Assembly (NCBI GenBank): GCA_045636945.1
Contig: JAZTYO010000027.1
Location: 1 to 49,893, forward strand
Source of the DNA: UMGS172 sp045636945
GTDB lineage: Bacteria; Bacillota; Clostridia; Oscillospirales; Acutalibacteraceae
Reading direction: 5' to 3'
DNA: 49,893 bases
Shown here one piece after another: positions 43,577 through 49,893 of this stretch. The notes under the pieces were generated by a model. That model made no database searches, was not told the origin of the DNA, and worked only from the letters and a program-made list of their open reading frames with translations. A program made the translations under genes and the position numbers. How positions within the stretch are numbered: position 1 is the first letter of the stretch; each line of letters begins with the position of its first letter.

Positions 43577-43906
43577 TCATCCTATTGGATTAACTTTAAT
43601 TATTTTTCTACCATTACACAAAACTTCTCTCATAATAGTATCATCAGGGAACGGAAGTTCTGTGCAAAGATCAAAATGAATTTCTGATTTTACCTCTCTA
43701 GAAAATAGTTCATCAATATGGCAACTGAACAAATCAGCCATTGTTGGTAAAAACGATATGTCAGGAGCGGTTTTTGCATTTTCCCATTTTGAAACTGCTT
43801 GAAAAGTCACACCTAATTCTTTTGCAAGTTCCTCTTGGGTTAATCCGCACTTTTTCCGATATTTTTGTATATTCGCTGCTAAAACAATATTTGTGTTATC
43901 CATCAT
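43577..43906 (-). CDS. XRE-family regulator, short
   Basis: A 109-aa protein with an N-terminal Cro/CI helix-turn-helix (CGLTQEELAKELGVTFQAVS and KWENAKTAPDI, ~residues 17-50) and a short tail containing LPFPDDTIMREV. Related clostridial regulators with this tail usually continue for another domain, so the protein may be C-terminally truncated. The ATG at 43906 follows AAGGAGC; the next ATG is one codon later. A promoter lies directly upstream. First gene inside the direct-repeat-bracketed segment on the left. Confidence 0.8.
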   Translation of the reverse strand: MMDNTNIVLAANIQKYRKKCGLTQEELAKELGVTFQAVSKWENAKTAPDISFLPTMADLFSCHIDELFSREVKSEIHFDLCTELPFPDDTIMREVLCNGRKIIKVNPIG

Positions 43907-43927
43907 ATCAGCTCCTTTACTGATATA

Positions 43928-43956
43928 ATTATAACAGATAACACACAAGCACACAA
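43928..43956 (-). promoter_or_regulatory. promoter of the short XRE gene
   Basis: TTGTGT (43951-43956) and TATAAT (43928-43933), 17 bases apart on the minus strand. Confidence 0.55.
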
Positions 43957-44025
43957 TAAAAGAAAAGTTGATATTTTTCAACCTGAGGTTGAATGTAATG
44001 TACATATTAAAATATGAATATAAAG

Positions 44026-44059
44026 AAAAAACTCTCGTTCTTCGGAACGAGAGTTTTTT
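44026..44059. terminator. bidirectional terminator with TTCG loop
   Basis: AAAAACTCTCGTTC (44027-44040) and GAACGAGAGTTTTT (44045-44058) around a TTCG tetraloop. It ends the GT2 operon on the minus strand. Confidence 0.9.
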
Positions 44060-44149
44060 GGGAGTTTTGAACTTAGTGGCACGAATGAAATGTGCCTAAA
44101 AGCCGAGGATTTTCTTCCATTCTTCGCGGTTTGTTCAGCCGTCCGCATT

Positions 44150-45229
44150 TTATCTTGCGGTCGAAAAAAGTTTTAATAAATGGCGATGCATAAGGTAAAA
44201 CAATTCCACAAAACCATGCTGTATAAGAAACTTCTTTACTTTAGCAACGGTAGACAGAGTGGAATACGGCATCTCGCGGATGATCGTGTAAAAAGGCTCT
44301 GTCCGCAGAAACCTTATCGCTTCCTTTCGTCGTCCTCTTTTATTCGGATTGTCCTTGTGATAAAACTTTAAATATAACACCTCTGTGACAACACCAAACA
44401 AATACCGCTCATAATCGTGCCATAACCGACAATACGACGGGTCCCCGAATTTTTCTGCCAGTTCTTGATTCATTCTCTTAACAATCGGATTCAGAGTTTC
44501 CGCAAGCATAACGCGCTGAACGTCCATGTTGTCAGAATAACGATGACAAACACTTGCATCATTAATGCGATAGTGATAGAGCACTTTATCAATTTGATAA
44601 AATGTACTGGCCTTCTCAAGACAACGAGCAATAAACACCTTGTCCTCGCTTTTCGCCAAACCCAAAGGATATGAAAGATCGTTTTTCAAAAAGAAATCTC
44701 GCCTATAGACCTTATCCCAAGAATAATATATCGGCGATGTGTGTGCTGGTGGCACCGCCACTAAGCTATGGTACAAAAGCTCTCGATCTTCCGCCACTGA
44801 TAGATCATATACCCTGTCGCACTCAATGGTATACCGCAATGTATAGCTTTCACGCTCTTCCCGAACATACTTAAACATCAGCAAATCGTGTGAATTGTAT
44901 TGAAGCTCATCTTTCAAAATCTCGCAGGCATTAAGTTCCAGCCAATCATCTGCATCAACAAACATGATCCAATCGGCACCAGCCGTTTGGATTCCAATGT
45001 TTCTGGCAGCGGAAACCCCTTTGTTAATTTGATGAATCACCTTGATGCGCGGATCAAAAGCCGCAAAATCATCACACATTTTTGCACATTCGGATATACT
45101 TCCATCATCCACAAGGATGATTTCAATGTCTGGCATACTTTGGTTCCGCAAGCTATTGATGCAGCACTCAAAATACTCTTGGGAAACATTATAGATCGGT
45201 ACAATGATGCTAAAAAATGGTTTCGTCAA
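44150..45229 (-). CDS. family 2 glycosyltransferase (cassette)
   Basis: A 359-aa GT2. FSIIVPIYNVSQEY, LVDDGSISEC and the metal site FVDADDW (~residue 90) are present; the last ~100 residues are basic and helical. The start is TTG at 45229, eight bases after AGGAGG and adjoining the stop of the upstream gene. It looks AT-richer than the main glycopolymer operon, consistent with separate acquisition. Last gene of the pyruvyl-transferase cassette; it probably adds a sugar that is then modified. Confidence 0.88.
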   Translation of the reverse strand: MTKPFFSIIVPIYNVSQEYFECCINSLRNQSMPDIEIILVDDGSISECAKMCDDFAAFDPRIKVIHQINKGVSAARNIGIQTAGADWIMFVDADDWLELNACEILKDELQYNSHDLLMFKYVREERESYTLRYTIECDRVYDLSVAEDRELLYHSLVAVPPAHTSPIYYSWDKVYRRDFFLKNDLSYPLGLAKSEDKVFIARCLEKASTFYQIDKVLYHYRINDASVCHRYSDNMDVQRVMLAETLNPIVKRMNQELAEKFGDPSYCRLWHDYERYLFGVVTEVLYLKFYHKDNPNKRGRRKEAIRFLRTEPFYTIIREMPYSTLSTVAKVKKFLIQHGFVELFYLMHRHLLKLFSTAR

Positions 45230-46450
45230 TTATCTTTCCTCCTGAAAAATCTGTTTTTTATGCGTTACTCTCGTGACCGTTCTAACCGCTTTGGCTTGTT
45301 CACGCACAACCCAAACGCGCCTTAATTTATGATAAACCTTTTCAAAAAAGCTTCTTTTCGCACATATAGATTTTAACGCTTCAAAATCATGATCGTCTAT
45401 GCTCTTTATGATTTTTCTTCTATTAAAAGGACGCGGAACAGATACATATGCCGCAGAATTATATTGTATTGCATCACGAATATCGGTTTCCCTATATACA
45501 GCCTGTTTTCCAACTTTATCAAACAGGTGTTTTCCTTTTTCTGTATTTACGAAAACAAGGGAAGTTCCTTTATCATCAAACATATTTGGCATCAACTTGT
45601 TAATGCCCCAAAAATCCGCCAATGTTATATCGCTATTTCTGCACAGACTTTTACAACAGCATTTATAACAGGATGGTCTGAGTAGCCTATTGCTTAAATA
45701 TGCCCTCATAAACACATCTTTTCTATGCGGCTCACTATGCACGATGTCTTTTCCCAGATGCACTGTAACAGAATAATTAAGCCAGCCAAGTGTTTTGTCG
45801 CGGAAAGACGGATGGATTATGGTGTTGATTTCGCGCTTATGCAGCAATTCCAGATGCCTTAAATACGCCTTCCACAGCGTTGACGACGGAACGCCGTGAC
45901 ATACTATATCCTGTGTATACAAACAGTCGTAGTTCTTGCCTAAATATAACTGCAACCCGCTAATTTGGCAGGGGGTGCCCGAAAATAAGACAGGACGACC
46001 CGTTTCCAAAATCTCTTTTGCGTGCTTATAGCTGTCTCCTATGAGGCTTTGCACATACTTAGAGCCACGAAGCTTATATAGATCCTCTTTATTGTCTATA
46101 CAAATATGCTTTACTTCTAAACCGTCATCAAAGGATGCTCCGAAAACAACACCGCCCAAATCTAAGATGCTTTCCGCAAAAAGAGTAAACATTCCTCCTG
46201 AACTGGACGAGGCGCGGATGTCCTCATCTAAGTTGTAACATGCATAAACATCCGGAACATTTACACTTGCCAACGGCTTTAACATGTGGCAAACCTTTGT
46301 GCAGAGCCCACATTCAATGCATTTGCCCTTGTCAACAATCGGATACAAAAAACCCTCATGATCCGTAATCATTGAAATACATTGTTTAGGGCACGCATTT
46401 ACACAGGCATGACAACCGGAACACTTTGACTTATTTTTTACGTTAATCAT
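45230..46450 (-). CDS. Fe-S protein with F420-hydrogenase/dehydrogenase beta-subunit domains
   Basis: A 406-aa protein. Two [4Fe-4S] ferredoxin motifs of the form CX2CX2CX3C lie at Cys10-Cys20 and Cys44-Cys54; FrhB-type N- and C-terminal domains follow, with CxxC-like pairs such as SCYKCCCKSLC near residue 265. In polysaccharide loci such proteins accompany pyruvyl-transferase-like genes; their reaction is not established. The ATG at 46450 (six bases after AGAAGG) overlaps the upstream gene by eight bases and was preferred to the codon at 46477. Confidence 0.85.
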   Translation of the reverse strand: MINVKNKSKCSGCHACVNACPKQCISMITDHEGFLYPIVDKGKCIECGLCTKVCHMLKPLASVNVPDVYACYNLDEDIRASSSSGGMFTLFAESILDLGGVVFGASFDDGLEVKHICIDNKEDLYKLRGSKYVQSLIGDSYKHAKEILETGRPVLFSGTPCQISGLQLYLGKNYDCLYTQDIVCHGVPSSTLWKAYLRHLELLHKREINTIIHPSFRDKTLGWLNYSVTVHLGKDIVHSEPHRKDVFMRAYLSNRLLRPSCYKCCCKSLCRNSDITLADFWGINKLMPNMFDDKGTSLVFVNTEKGKHLFDKVGKQAVYRETDIRDAIQYNSAAYVSVPRPFNRRKIIKSIDDHDFEALKSICAKRSFFEKVYHKLRRVWVVREQAKAVRTVTRVTHKKQIFQEER

Positions 46451-47549
46451 TTTCATCCTTCTTATCATGTAAACCAAGTGCGTTCTTTAAAAAGTTTATA
46501 GCCTTTTCTCTTTCAAAATCTAAAATTTCAGAGATATGGTGATAATCCTTTTGGAATTCATCCCCTGCTTGAATGTGTTCGAAAAATCTGCCTGTCAAAT
46601 TCAATTTCCCAAGCAGACTTTCAATCCTTGAATGCATATCATTATTTTCATCGACTCTGCGGAAAACAATGAAAGGTGAATCCATAAGTATGGAAAAAAC
46701 ACTGGCATGAAAAGAATCAGTACATACCAACGAAGCGTTTTCAATAAGCCAAATAAACTCCGCAGGCCCCGTGTGATGCCAGTAATCGTTTTCTTCAAAT
46801 TTGTTCAAGGATATAATCTTCAAATTGTTTTCTTCAGCGATTCTTTTCACATACAGGTCTGTTTTTTCGGAAATGCTACCCAAAAAATATGTAAGTATGT
46901 AGTTGCCCTGAATATCAAATTTTGGTTTTTTGGATACTGCTTTCCATCCATTTTTATCTATCATAAGAGTTGGGTCAATTAATACCTGCGCTTCCCGACC
47001 TGTCAACTGCTTAACAATTTGCGCACCTGCATCTTCGCGAACCGAAATGCACCGCATATCGGTTAAATACTTTTTATATCTGTCAACGGTTTTTTCAGGT
47101 AGTGCACTTATCCCAAAGCTCGCCGCATATGAAATGCGTTTATCTTTAGCCGCAAATGCCGCAAAATAAGTGGAATGTCCTGCAAAATTAGGATTCCAAA
47201 TTTGATCGCTTCCGCAAATGTAATAATCAAATATACTGCTATCAGAACGAATAATCTTACGCTTTATTTTTTTAGAAAACAATGAAAATAAACGTAATCG
47301 GGTACAGTTGTTTATTACTACATCCAATTTATTTCCTCTTAAAATTCCTGCGAGGAAATGATAACAAATTAGGAATAACCGATTGTTTTTGACGCTTTCC
47401 TTAAGAAAAGACACTAACCCGTTTTTGCAATAAATTATTTCAACAGGCTTAACTCTCAACTTTTTAATCACTTCTGATAAAGCATAGGCTTGCAATCGAT
47501 TCCCATAATTTCTCAAGCCAAACAACGTTATTATTCCTACTTTACGCAT
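46443..47549 (-). CDS. polysaccharide pyruvyl transferase family protein
   Basis: A 368-aa protein of the CsaB/PssM/WcaK superfamily, which attaches pyruvate ketals to sugars using phosphoenolpyruvate, although some members have other roles. KVGIITLFGLRNYGNRLQ at the start, CGSDQIWNPNF near 115 and SLVCTDSFHASVFSILM near 280 match the family. Three clustered ATGs exist (47561, 47558, 47549); I chose 47549 because AGAGG then lies ahead rather than abutting. First gene of the cassette operon, with a promoter ~100 bases upstream. AT-rich. Confidence 0.85.
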   Translation of the reverse strand: MRKVGIITLFGLRNYGNRLQAYALSEVIKKLRVKPVEIIYCKNGLVSFLKESVKNNRLFLICYHFLAGILRGNKLDVVINNCTRLRLFSLFSKKIKRKIIRSDSSIFDYYICGSDQIWNPNFAGHSTYFAAFAAKDKRISYAASFGISALPEKTVDRYKKYLTDMRCISVREDAGAQIVKQLTGREAQVLIDPTLMIDKNGWKAVSKKPKFDIQGNYILTYFLGSISEKTDLYVKRIAEENNLKIISLNKFEENDYWHHTGPAEFIWLIENASLVCTDSFHASVFSILMDSPFIVFRRVDENNDMHSRIESLLGKLNLTGRFFEHIQAGDEFQKDYHHISEILDFEREKAINFLKNALGLHDKKDEND

Positions 47550-47652
47550 AAATCTCATCATCCTCTAATCATATTTGATATCGGGAAGCTTATGCTTCCT
47601 TGATTGCATCAACAGCCCCTCACTGCATTCTGCAGTCAAAATTACTATGTTT

Positions 47653-47681
47653 ATTGTACCATAAAAAAACATTCTCTGCAA
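47653..47681 (-). promoter_or_regulatory. promoter of the pyruvyl-transferase cassette
   Basis: TTGCAG (47676-47681) and TACAAT (47653-47658) at 17-base spacing on the minus strand. The leader holds a small ACTGCA-TTC-TGCAGT palindrome (about 47620-47636). Confidence 0.6.
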
Positions 47682-47699
47682 CACAAAAAAAACAGAGGG

Positions 47700-47907
47700 C
47701 TTCTCTATGCCAAGAGAATCTCCGCCTGTCAAATAGCCACACACCCCAAGCGAGTGTGACAGTTATGAATTTTGAGTTGCAAAAACGGCTAAAAGCCGCA
47801 AGGTTCCAGATTTTTATATTGATGCTGGAGGCGCAAGAGATTTAAATGAAGCACTCCTTATCGTGCCGTTAGCTTCTTCGTGTTCCCAAAGGGAACGCTT
47901 TATCTCC
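47700..47907. other. gene-free accessory DNA, possible mobile-element remnant
   Basis: About 200 bases without a supportable gene. It includes CGGCT-AAA-AGCCG and GTTCCC-AAA-GGGAAC hairpins. The stretch around 47730-47860 gives the impression of a conserved element end that I have seen near clostridial mobile elements, but I cannot name it. Confidence 0.3.
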
Positions 47908-47945
47908 AAAACAAAAAGCACTCCATACGGAGTGCTTTTTGTTTT
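47908..47945. terminator. bidirectional terminator
   Basis: A perfect 17-bp stem (47908-47924 with 47929-47945), core AAGCACTCC / GGAGTGCTT, ATAC loop. It ends transcription of the small lipoprotein operon. Confidence 0.88.
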
Positions 47946-47959
47946 GTCATTCGTGTCCG

Positions 47960-47981
47960 AAAAAGAACTGGGCAAAAACCG
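47960..47981 (+). repeat. direct repeat, right copy
   Basis: Core AAGAACTGG(G)CAAAAACCG, 21 of 22 bases identical to 43548-43569. It lies just before the lipoprotein stop codon. Confidence 0.6.
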
Positions 47982-47985
47982 AAGT

Positions 47986-48219
47986 TTACTTTAGACTATC
48001 ATATCTATCTTTGATATCATCATACAAATCAGGTGCTTGATCCTTCAAATAATCACTAAAGTCATACTCTCCATCACCGTTATGATCTTTATAAGAGTTA
48101 CCACTATAACTATACTTGCTATCAGTATTAGTATCATAATCGTAATCATTACTTCCACAACCAACTAAGCATACACCCATAACAGCCAAAACAGCCAATA
48201 TACAAAAAATCTTTTTCAT
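47986..48219 (-). CDS. small lipoprotein with EF-hand-like loop
   Basis: A 77-aa protein. Residues 1-21 form a lipoprotein signal with LVGC and lipidated Cys21. The mature part is rich in Asp, Tyr and Ser, and DHNGDGEYDFSDYL has the DxNxDG spacing of a calcium-binding EF-hand/dockerin loop. GAGAGGTG precedes the ATG by nine bases. It follows the small HTH gene by 29 bases and is probably cotranscribed with it. Function unknown; calcium binding at the cell surface is an inference. Confidence 0.7.
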   Translation of the reverse strand: MKKIFCILAVLAVMGVCLVGCGSNDYDYDTNTDSKYSYSGNSYKDHNGDGEYDFSDYLKDQAPDLYDDIKDRYDSLK

Positions 48220-48248
48220 AATAAACTACACCTCTCTAATAGTTTAAA

Positions 48249-48419
48249 TCAAGCTTTGATTTTCTTCGGACATTGCGCATCAAATGGTATTTGCCAATGT
48301 CCGTTTATCTTTTCTGCTCCAATGGTAACTTTAAGTATCCCTAATTTGCACCACTTACGAATCGTAGCTTCGCTATAGCCCCATTTTTCAGCAACCTCTT
48401 TTACGGTTAAATATTTCAT
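48249..48419 (-). CDS. small excisionase/MerR-like HTH protein
   Basis: A 56-aa protein, MKYLTVKEVAEKWGYSEATI then RKWCKLGIL and a WQIP end, the winged-helix pattern of helix-turn-helix DNA-binding (excisionase-like) proteins. The ATG at 48419 has GGGGGTGAT directly upstream; the earlier in-frame codon at 48437 does not. Divergent from the XRE gene at 48513, with a palindrome between. It could be a recombination directionality factor or a small regulator; no integrase is in the window. Confidence 0.7.
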   Translation of the reverse strand: MKYLTVKEVAEKWGYSEATIRKWCKLGILKVTIGAEKINGHWQIPFDAQCPKKIKA

Positions 48420-48438
48420 TACATCACCCCCCCGCAAT

Positions 48439-48494
48439 ATATTAACCGTTATTGGTTAATATTATTATATACCATATTCGGTTATTATTGTCAA
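48439..48494. promoter_or_regulatory. divergent promoter and operator
   Basis: On the minus strand TTGACA (48489-48494) and TATATA (48466-48471) are 17 bases apart. ATATTAACC (48439-48447) and GGTTAATAT (48454-48462) form a perfect inverted repeat at the predicted start of transcription, and a partial copy (CGGTTATTATTG) lies at ~48479-48490. These suit control by the adjacent XRE protein. Confidence 0.65.
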
Positions 48495-48512
48495 TAGGGA
48501 GGATTGAAAATT

Positions 48513-48722
48513 ATGATTTCCTATAATAAATTATGGCAAACTATGAAAGAAAAAGGCGTTACGCAATATACACTCATAAAGAAATATGGAATTAGTCCTG
48601 GTCAAATAACCCGATTAAAACGAAATGAAAGCGTAAGTACACACACAATAGAAATGTTTTGTAGAATCTTAAAATGTAATGTTGAAGATATTATGCAGTA
48701 TATAGAAAATGAAGAAATGTAA
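48513..48722 (+). CDS. small XRE (Cro/CI-type) regulator
   Basis: A 69-aa protein, essentially one helix-turn-helix domain: YNKLWQTMKEKGVTQYTLIK, then YGISPGQITRLKRNES and a closing CRILKCNVEDIMQYI helix. This is the compact Cro-like type common in mobile elements. The ATG at 48513 is preceded by GGGAGG; the frame also contains a TTG at 48504 that overlaps that site. It probably binds the palindrome in the divergent promoter. AT-rich, suggesting transfer. Confidence 0.85.
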   Translation: MISYNKLWQTMKEKGVTQYTLIKKYGISPGQITRLKRNESVSTHTIEMFCRILKCNVEDIMQYIENEEM

Positions 48723-48723
48723 A

Positions 48724-48752
48724 AAGCCGTGAAATTCACGGCTTATTTTTTT
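48724..48752. terminator. terminator of the small XRE gene
   Basis: AAGCCGTG (48724-48731) and CACGGCTT (48737-48744) with an AAATT loop and a T-run; it also overlaps the end of the convergent four-helix-bundle gene. Confidence 0.8.
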
Positions 48753-49099
48753 GTTATTTTGTTTTCAATGGTAATACAAGAGGTTGTTAGTATTCGTTGT
48801 ATTCTACCACAAAGGTTTCTATGCTTTTTAAAAGTTTCTTCATCAATAGAATTGTTTGAATATAAAAGTTTCAACCAGCTTTCAGTTTCAACGCATTCTT
48901 TACGAGCGATTTTGAATTTGGATAGCATGTCAGGTAAACTTTGAGGGTATTGCGCTTCGGTTATATTAGCAAATACACTTGATGATTTGCGAATTTGAAA
49001 AATAATATTAGAATTGCCTTTGTGTTCTAAAGATTTACAGAGAGACTCAATATCAACTGCCAACTGTTCAGCGTTTTTTAGTAATGGATTATCTTTCAT
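48743..49099 (-). CDS. four-helix-bundle protein (23S rRNA intervening-sequence family)
   Basis: A 118-aa all-helical protein. NIIFQIRKSSSVFANITEA and the later SKFKIARKECVETESWL segment match the four-helix-bundle family first found inside 23S rRNA intervening sequences and often present singly in genomes or in mobile and diversity-generating contexts. No enzyme motif is visible. GAGGTGAG precedes the ATG at 49099. Convergent with the small XRE gene; the stop lies in that gene's terminator. Confidence 0.82.
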   Translation of the reverse strand: MKDNPLLKNAEQLAVDIESLCKSLEHKGNSNIIFQIRKSSSVFANITEAQYPQSLPDMLSKFKIARKECVETESWLKLLYSNNSIDEETFKKHRNLCGRIQRILTTSCITIENKITKK

Positions 49100-49143
49100 A
49101 TTCTCACCTCATTAATAGTGTAGCAGAAAACCTTTTGTAAATC

Positions 49144-49301
49144 AAGGCGAAGCCTTGTATGTAATCCGACGAAGTCGGAATGTAATCTTTTCGAAGAAAT
49201 GTATGTAATCAATCCGAAGGAAATACACCTACGGTGATGCCATACACGCTACGCGTGATTACATTCGTCTTACGACGATTACATACCAACCCTTCGGATT
49301 G
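49144..49301. repeat. array of mini-hairpins with TGTAATC linkers
   Basis: At least seven tiny stems with 3-4 base loops follow one another: 49144-49156, 49165-49179, 49189-49199, 49213-49221 (all GAA loops), then 49226-49236, 49245-49257 (TAC loops) and 49265-49278. In the left half each is preceded or followed by (TA)TGTAATC; in the right half by the reverse, GATTACA(TA). CAATCCGAAGG (49210-49220) and CCTTCGGATTG (49291-49301) are also inverted copies. So two sets face each other. Confidence 0.75.
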
Positions 49302-49304
49302 GAT

Positions 49305-49342
49305 AAAAATAAGAGCAAGTCGAAAGACTTGCTCTTATTTTT
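49305..49342 (-). terminator. tRNA-Asn terminator with GAAA loop
   Basis: A 17-bp perfect stem (49305-49321 with 49326-49342), core AAGAGCAAGTC / GACTTGCTCTT, GAAA tetraloop, T-run on the minus strand. Confidence 0.92.
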
Positions 49343-49418
49343 TGGCTCCCCCAACTGGGCTCGAACCAGTGACATCATGATTAACAGTCATGCGCTCTAC
49401 CGACTGAGCTATCGAGGA
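49343..49418 (-). tRNA. tRNA-Asn (anticodon GTT)
   Basis: D-arm AGCTCAGTCGGTAGAGC, anticodon arm CATGA-CTGTTAA-TCATG giving GTT, T-arm ACTGG-TTCGAGC-CCAGT and an encoded CCA (49343-49345). The acceptor stem TCCTCGA / TGGGGGA has a G:G mismatch at the sixth pair and a T:G at the fourth, slightly weaker than usual. A terminator follows. Confidence 0.93.
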
Positions 49419-49504
49419 TCATCAGTCACAATTTTTCGGTGGACGGCTTGTGACCTTGCCGTTTTGTTCCTCAACTCTTTTTGTGATACATACTTACGTA
49501 TGGA

Positions 49505-49535
49505 CTACCGACTGAGCTATCGAGGAATATCGGTA
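49505..49535 (-). pseudogene. tRNA-Asn fragment (5' part)
   Basis: CTACCGACTGAGCTATCGAG and two more bases (49505-49526) are identical to the first 22 nt of the tRNA-Asn gene (49397-49418). A separate nine-base match to the anticodon region, GTCATGCGC, occurs near 49567. No full cloverleaf exists. Confidence 0.7.
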
Positions 49536-49751
49536 TCTTATTTAGTTTTCGCATTTTTTTACAGAGTCATGCGCACATCTCTCCACCGTTTGCCGTTCGC
49601 GATTACTTTTCGCTAAGCGTTCCGCTTAATACTAAGTGTAGTGATTAATGCTCACATGGCAAGATACCGCATGCGGTATGCGCATTGCTTTTATCACACT
49701 TGCTTTGGGCGGTTTCGCTGCGCAAAAACAGTTATCAACTGTTTTTTGCTT
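49536..49751. other. hairpin-rich, gene-free spacer
   Basis: No gene seen. It contains TAAGCG-TTC-CGCTTA (49614-49628), a perfect 16-bp palindrome ATACCGCATGCGGTAT (49664-49679), and a terminator-like AAAAACAGTT-ATC-AACTGTTTTT (49724-49746). The small-loop hairpins resemble those of the array at 49144. Confidence 0.5.
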
Positions 49752-49782
49752 GCTACGACTTTGCTATCGAGGAATATCGGTA
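49752..49782 (-). pseudogene. second, degraded tRNA-Asn fragment
   Basis: GCTATCGAGGAATATCGGTA (49763-49782) is identical to 49516-49535, including bases outside the tRNA. The preceding CTACGACTTT is a worn version of the tRNA 5' region. This is a second decayed copy. Confidence 0.6.
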
Positions 49783-49893
49783 ACATATTTAATTTCTGCA
49801 ATATTTTTAAAAATATACATTAAAAACCGAATGAGATGGAAACGAAGCTCAAACTGTGCGCTGAACTCTGAATAATAAACAGTAGTTCAAGCC
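49783..49893. other. right edge, nothing recognised
   Basis: AT-rich sequence without a supported gene or structure. Confidence 0.4.

Noticed and set aside
47600..47845. 81-aa plus-strand ORF
   Set aside because: No ribosome site, crosses a clear minus-strand promoter, and residues match nothing; treated as gene-free accessory DNA.
49144..49301. CRISPR array
   Set aside because: Units are short hairpins with constant linkers of ~7 bases, not 25-40 base direct repeats with uniform unique spacers, and no cas genes are near.
49299..49616. Plus-strand ORF containing ARTSDIMINSHALYRLSYRG
   Set aside because: Antisense translation of tRNA-Asn and its fragment; no ribosome site.

Overview
The window looks like chromosome from a low-to-mid GC Gram-positive of the class Clostridia, most likely a gut Oscillospiraceae/Ruminococcaceae-type organism (inference). 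The signs are strong AGGAGG-type ribosome sites, TTGACA/TATAAT promoters, frequent TTG/GTG starts, CDP-glycerol (teichoic-acid type) chemistry, a YtvI-type protein, DUF975 and DUF5685 proteins, and short dispersed hairpin repeats of the kind seen in gut clostridia. No rRNA, CRISPR array or intact transposase was found. Coordinates and starts were worked out by eye from the sequence; family names come from motif recognition, not from a search.

Layout. 0.3-1.3 kb: an SGNH esterase convergent with 1.4-6.5 kb, a complete minus-strand argCJBDF operon (glutamate to citrulline). 6.9-13.1 kb: a DUF975 membrane protein, KDG kinase, a membrane zinc peptidase, an unknown 218-aa protein, an XRE regulator, a histidine phosphatase, and a KDPG aldolase fused to a VOC-like domain. 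13.2-15.7 kb: a polar amino-acid ABC importer. 15.9-18.8 kb: uvrA. 19.0-21.0 kb: a tightly packed DUF5685 / J-domain / membrane-protein trio. 21.2-21.8 kb: a decayed sodium:solute symporter. 21.9-24.8 kb: an ACT-hom-lysC operon (aspartate pathway). 25.0-26.1 kb: a YtvI/AI-2E family protein. 26.2-34.9 kb: an eight-gene surface-glycopolymer operon (priming sugar transferase, two GT2s, Wzy-like polymerase, CDP-glycerol phosphotransferase, flippase, TagD, Glf). 35.3 kb: tRNA-Leu(CAG). 35.6-42.0 kb: aldo/keto reductase, TrmH methyltransferase, uvrB, an acetylesterase-like lipoprotein with an amber codon in its signal peptide, and a D-2-hydroxyacid dehydrogenase. 42.3 kb: a small, strongly promoted unknown protein.

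42.7-49.9 kb is accessory. It holds remnants of a glycosidase and an AraC regulator, then an AT-richer cassette (XRE regulator, GT2, Fe-S/F420-beta-type protein, polysaccharide pyruvyl transferase-like protein) bracketed by near-identical 22-bp direct repeats. Next come a small lipoprotein / HTH / XRE module with a palindromic operator, a four-helix-bundle protein, a two-sided array of mini-hairpins joined by TGTAATC linkers, tRNA-Asn(GTT), and broken partial copies of that tRNA.

How it fits together. Most of the window is housekeeping: arginine and aspartate-family biosynthesis, uronate/KDG catabolism, amino-acid uptake and excision repair. The polymer operon and the later pyruvyl-transferase cassette both point to a variable surface polysaccharide. 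The least explained parts are the DUF5685/J-domain/membrane trio, the mini-hairpin array with the tRNA-Asn fragments, the aldolase-VOC fusion, and the repeat-bracketed cassette.
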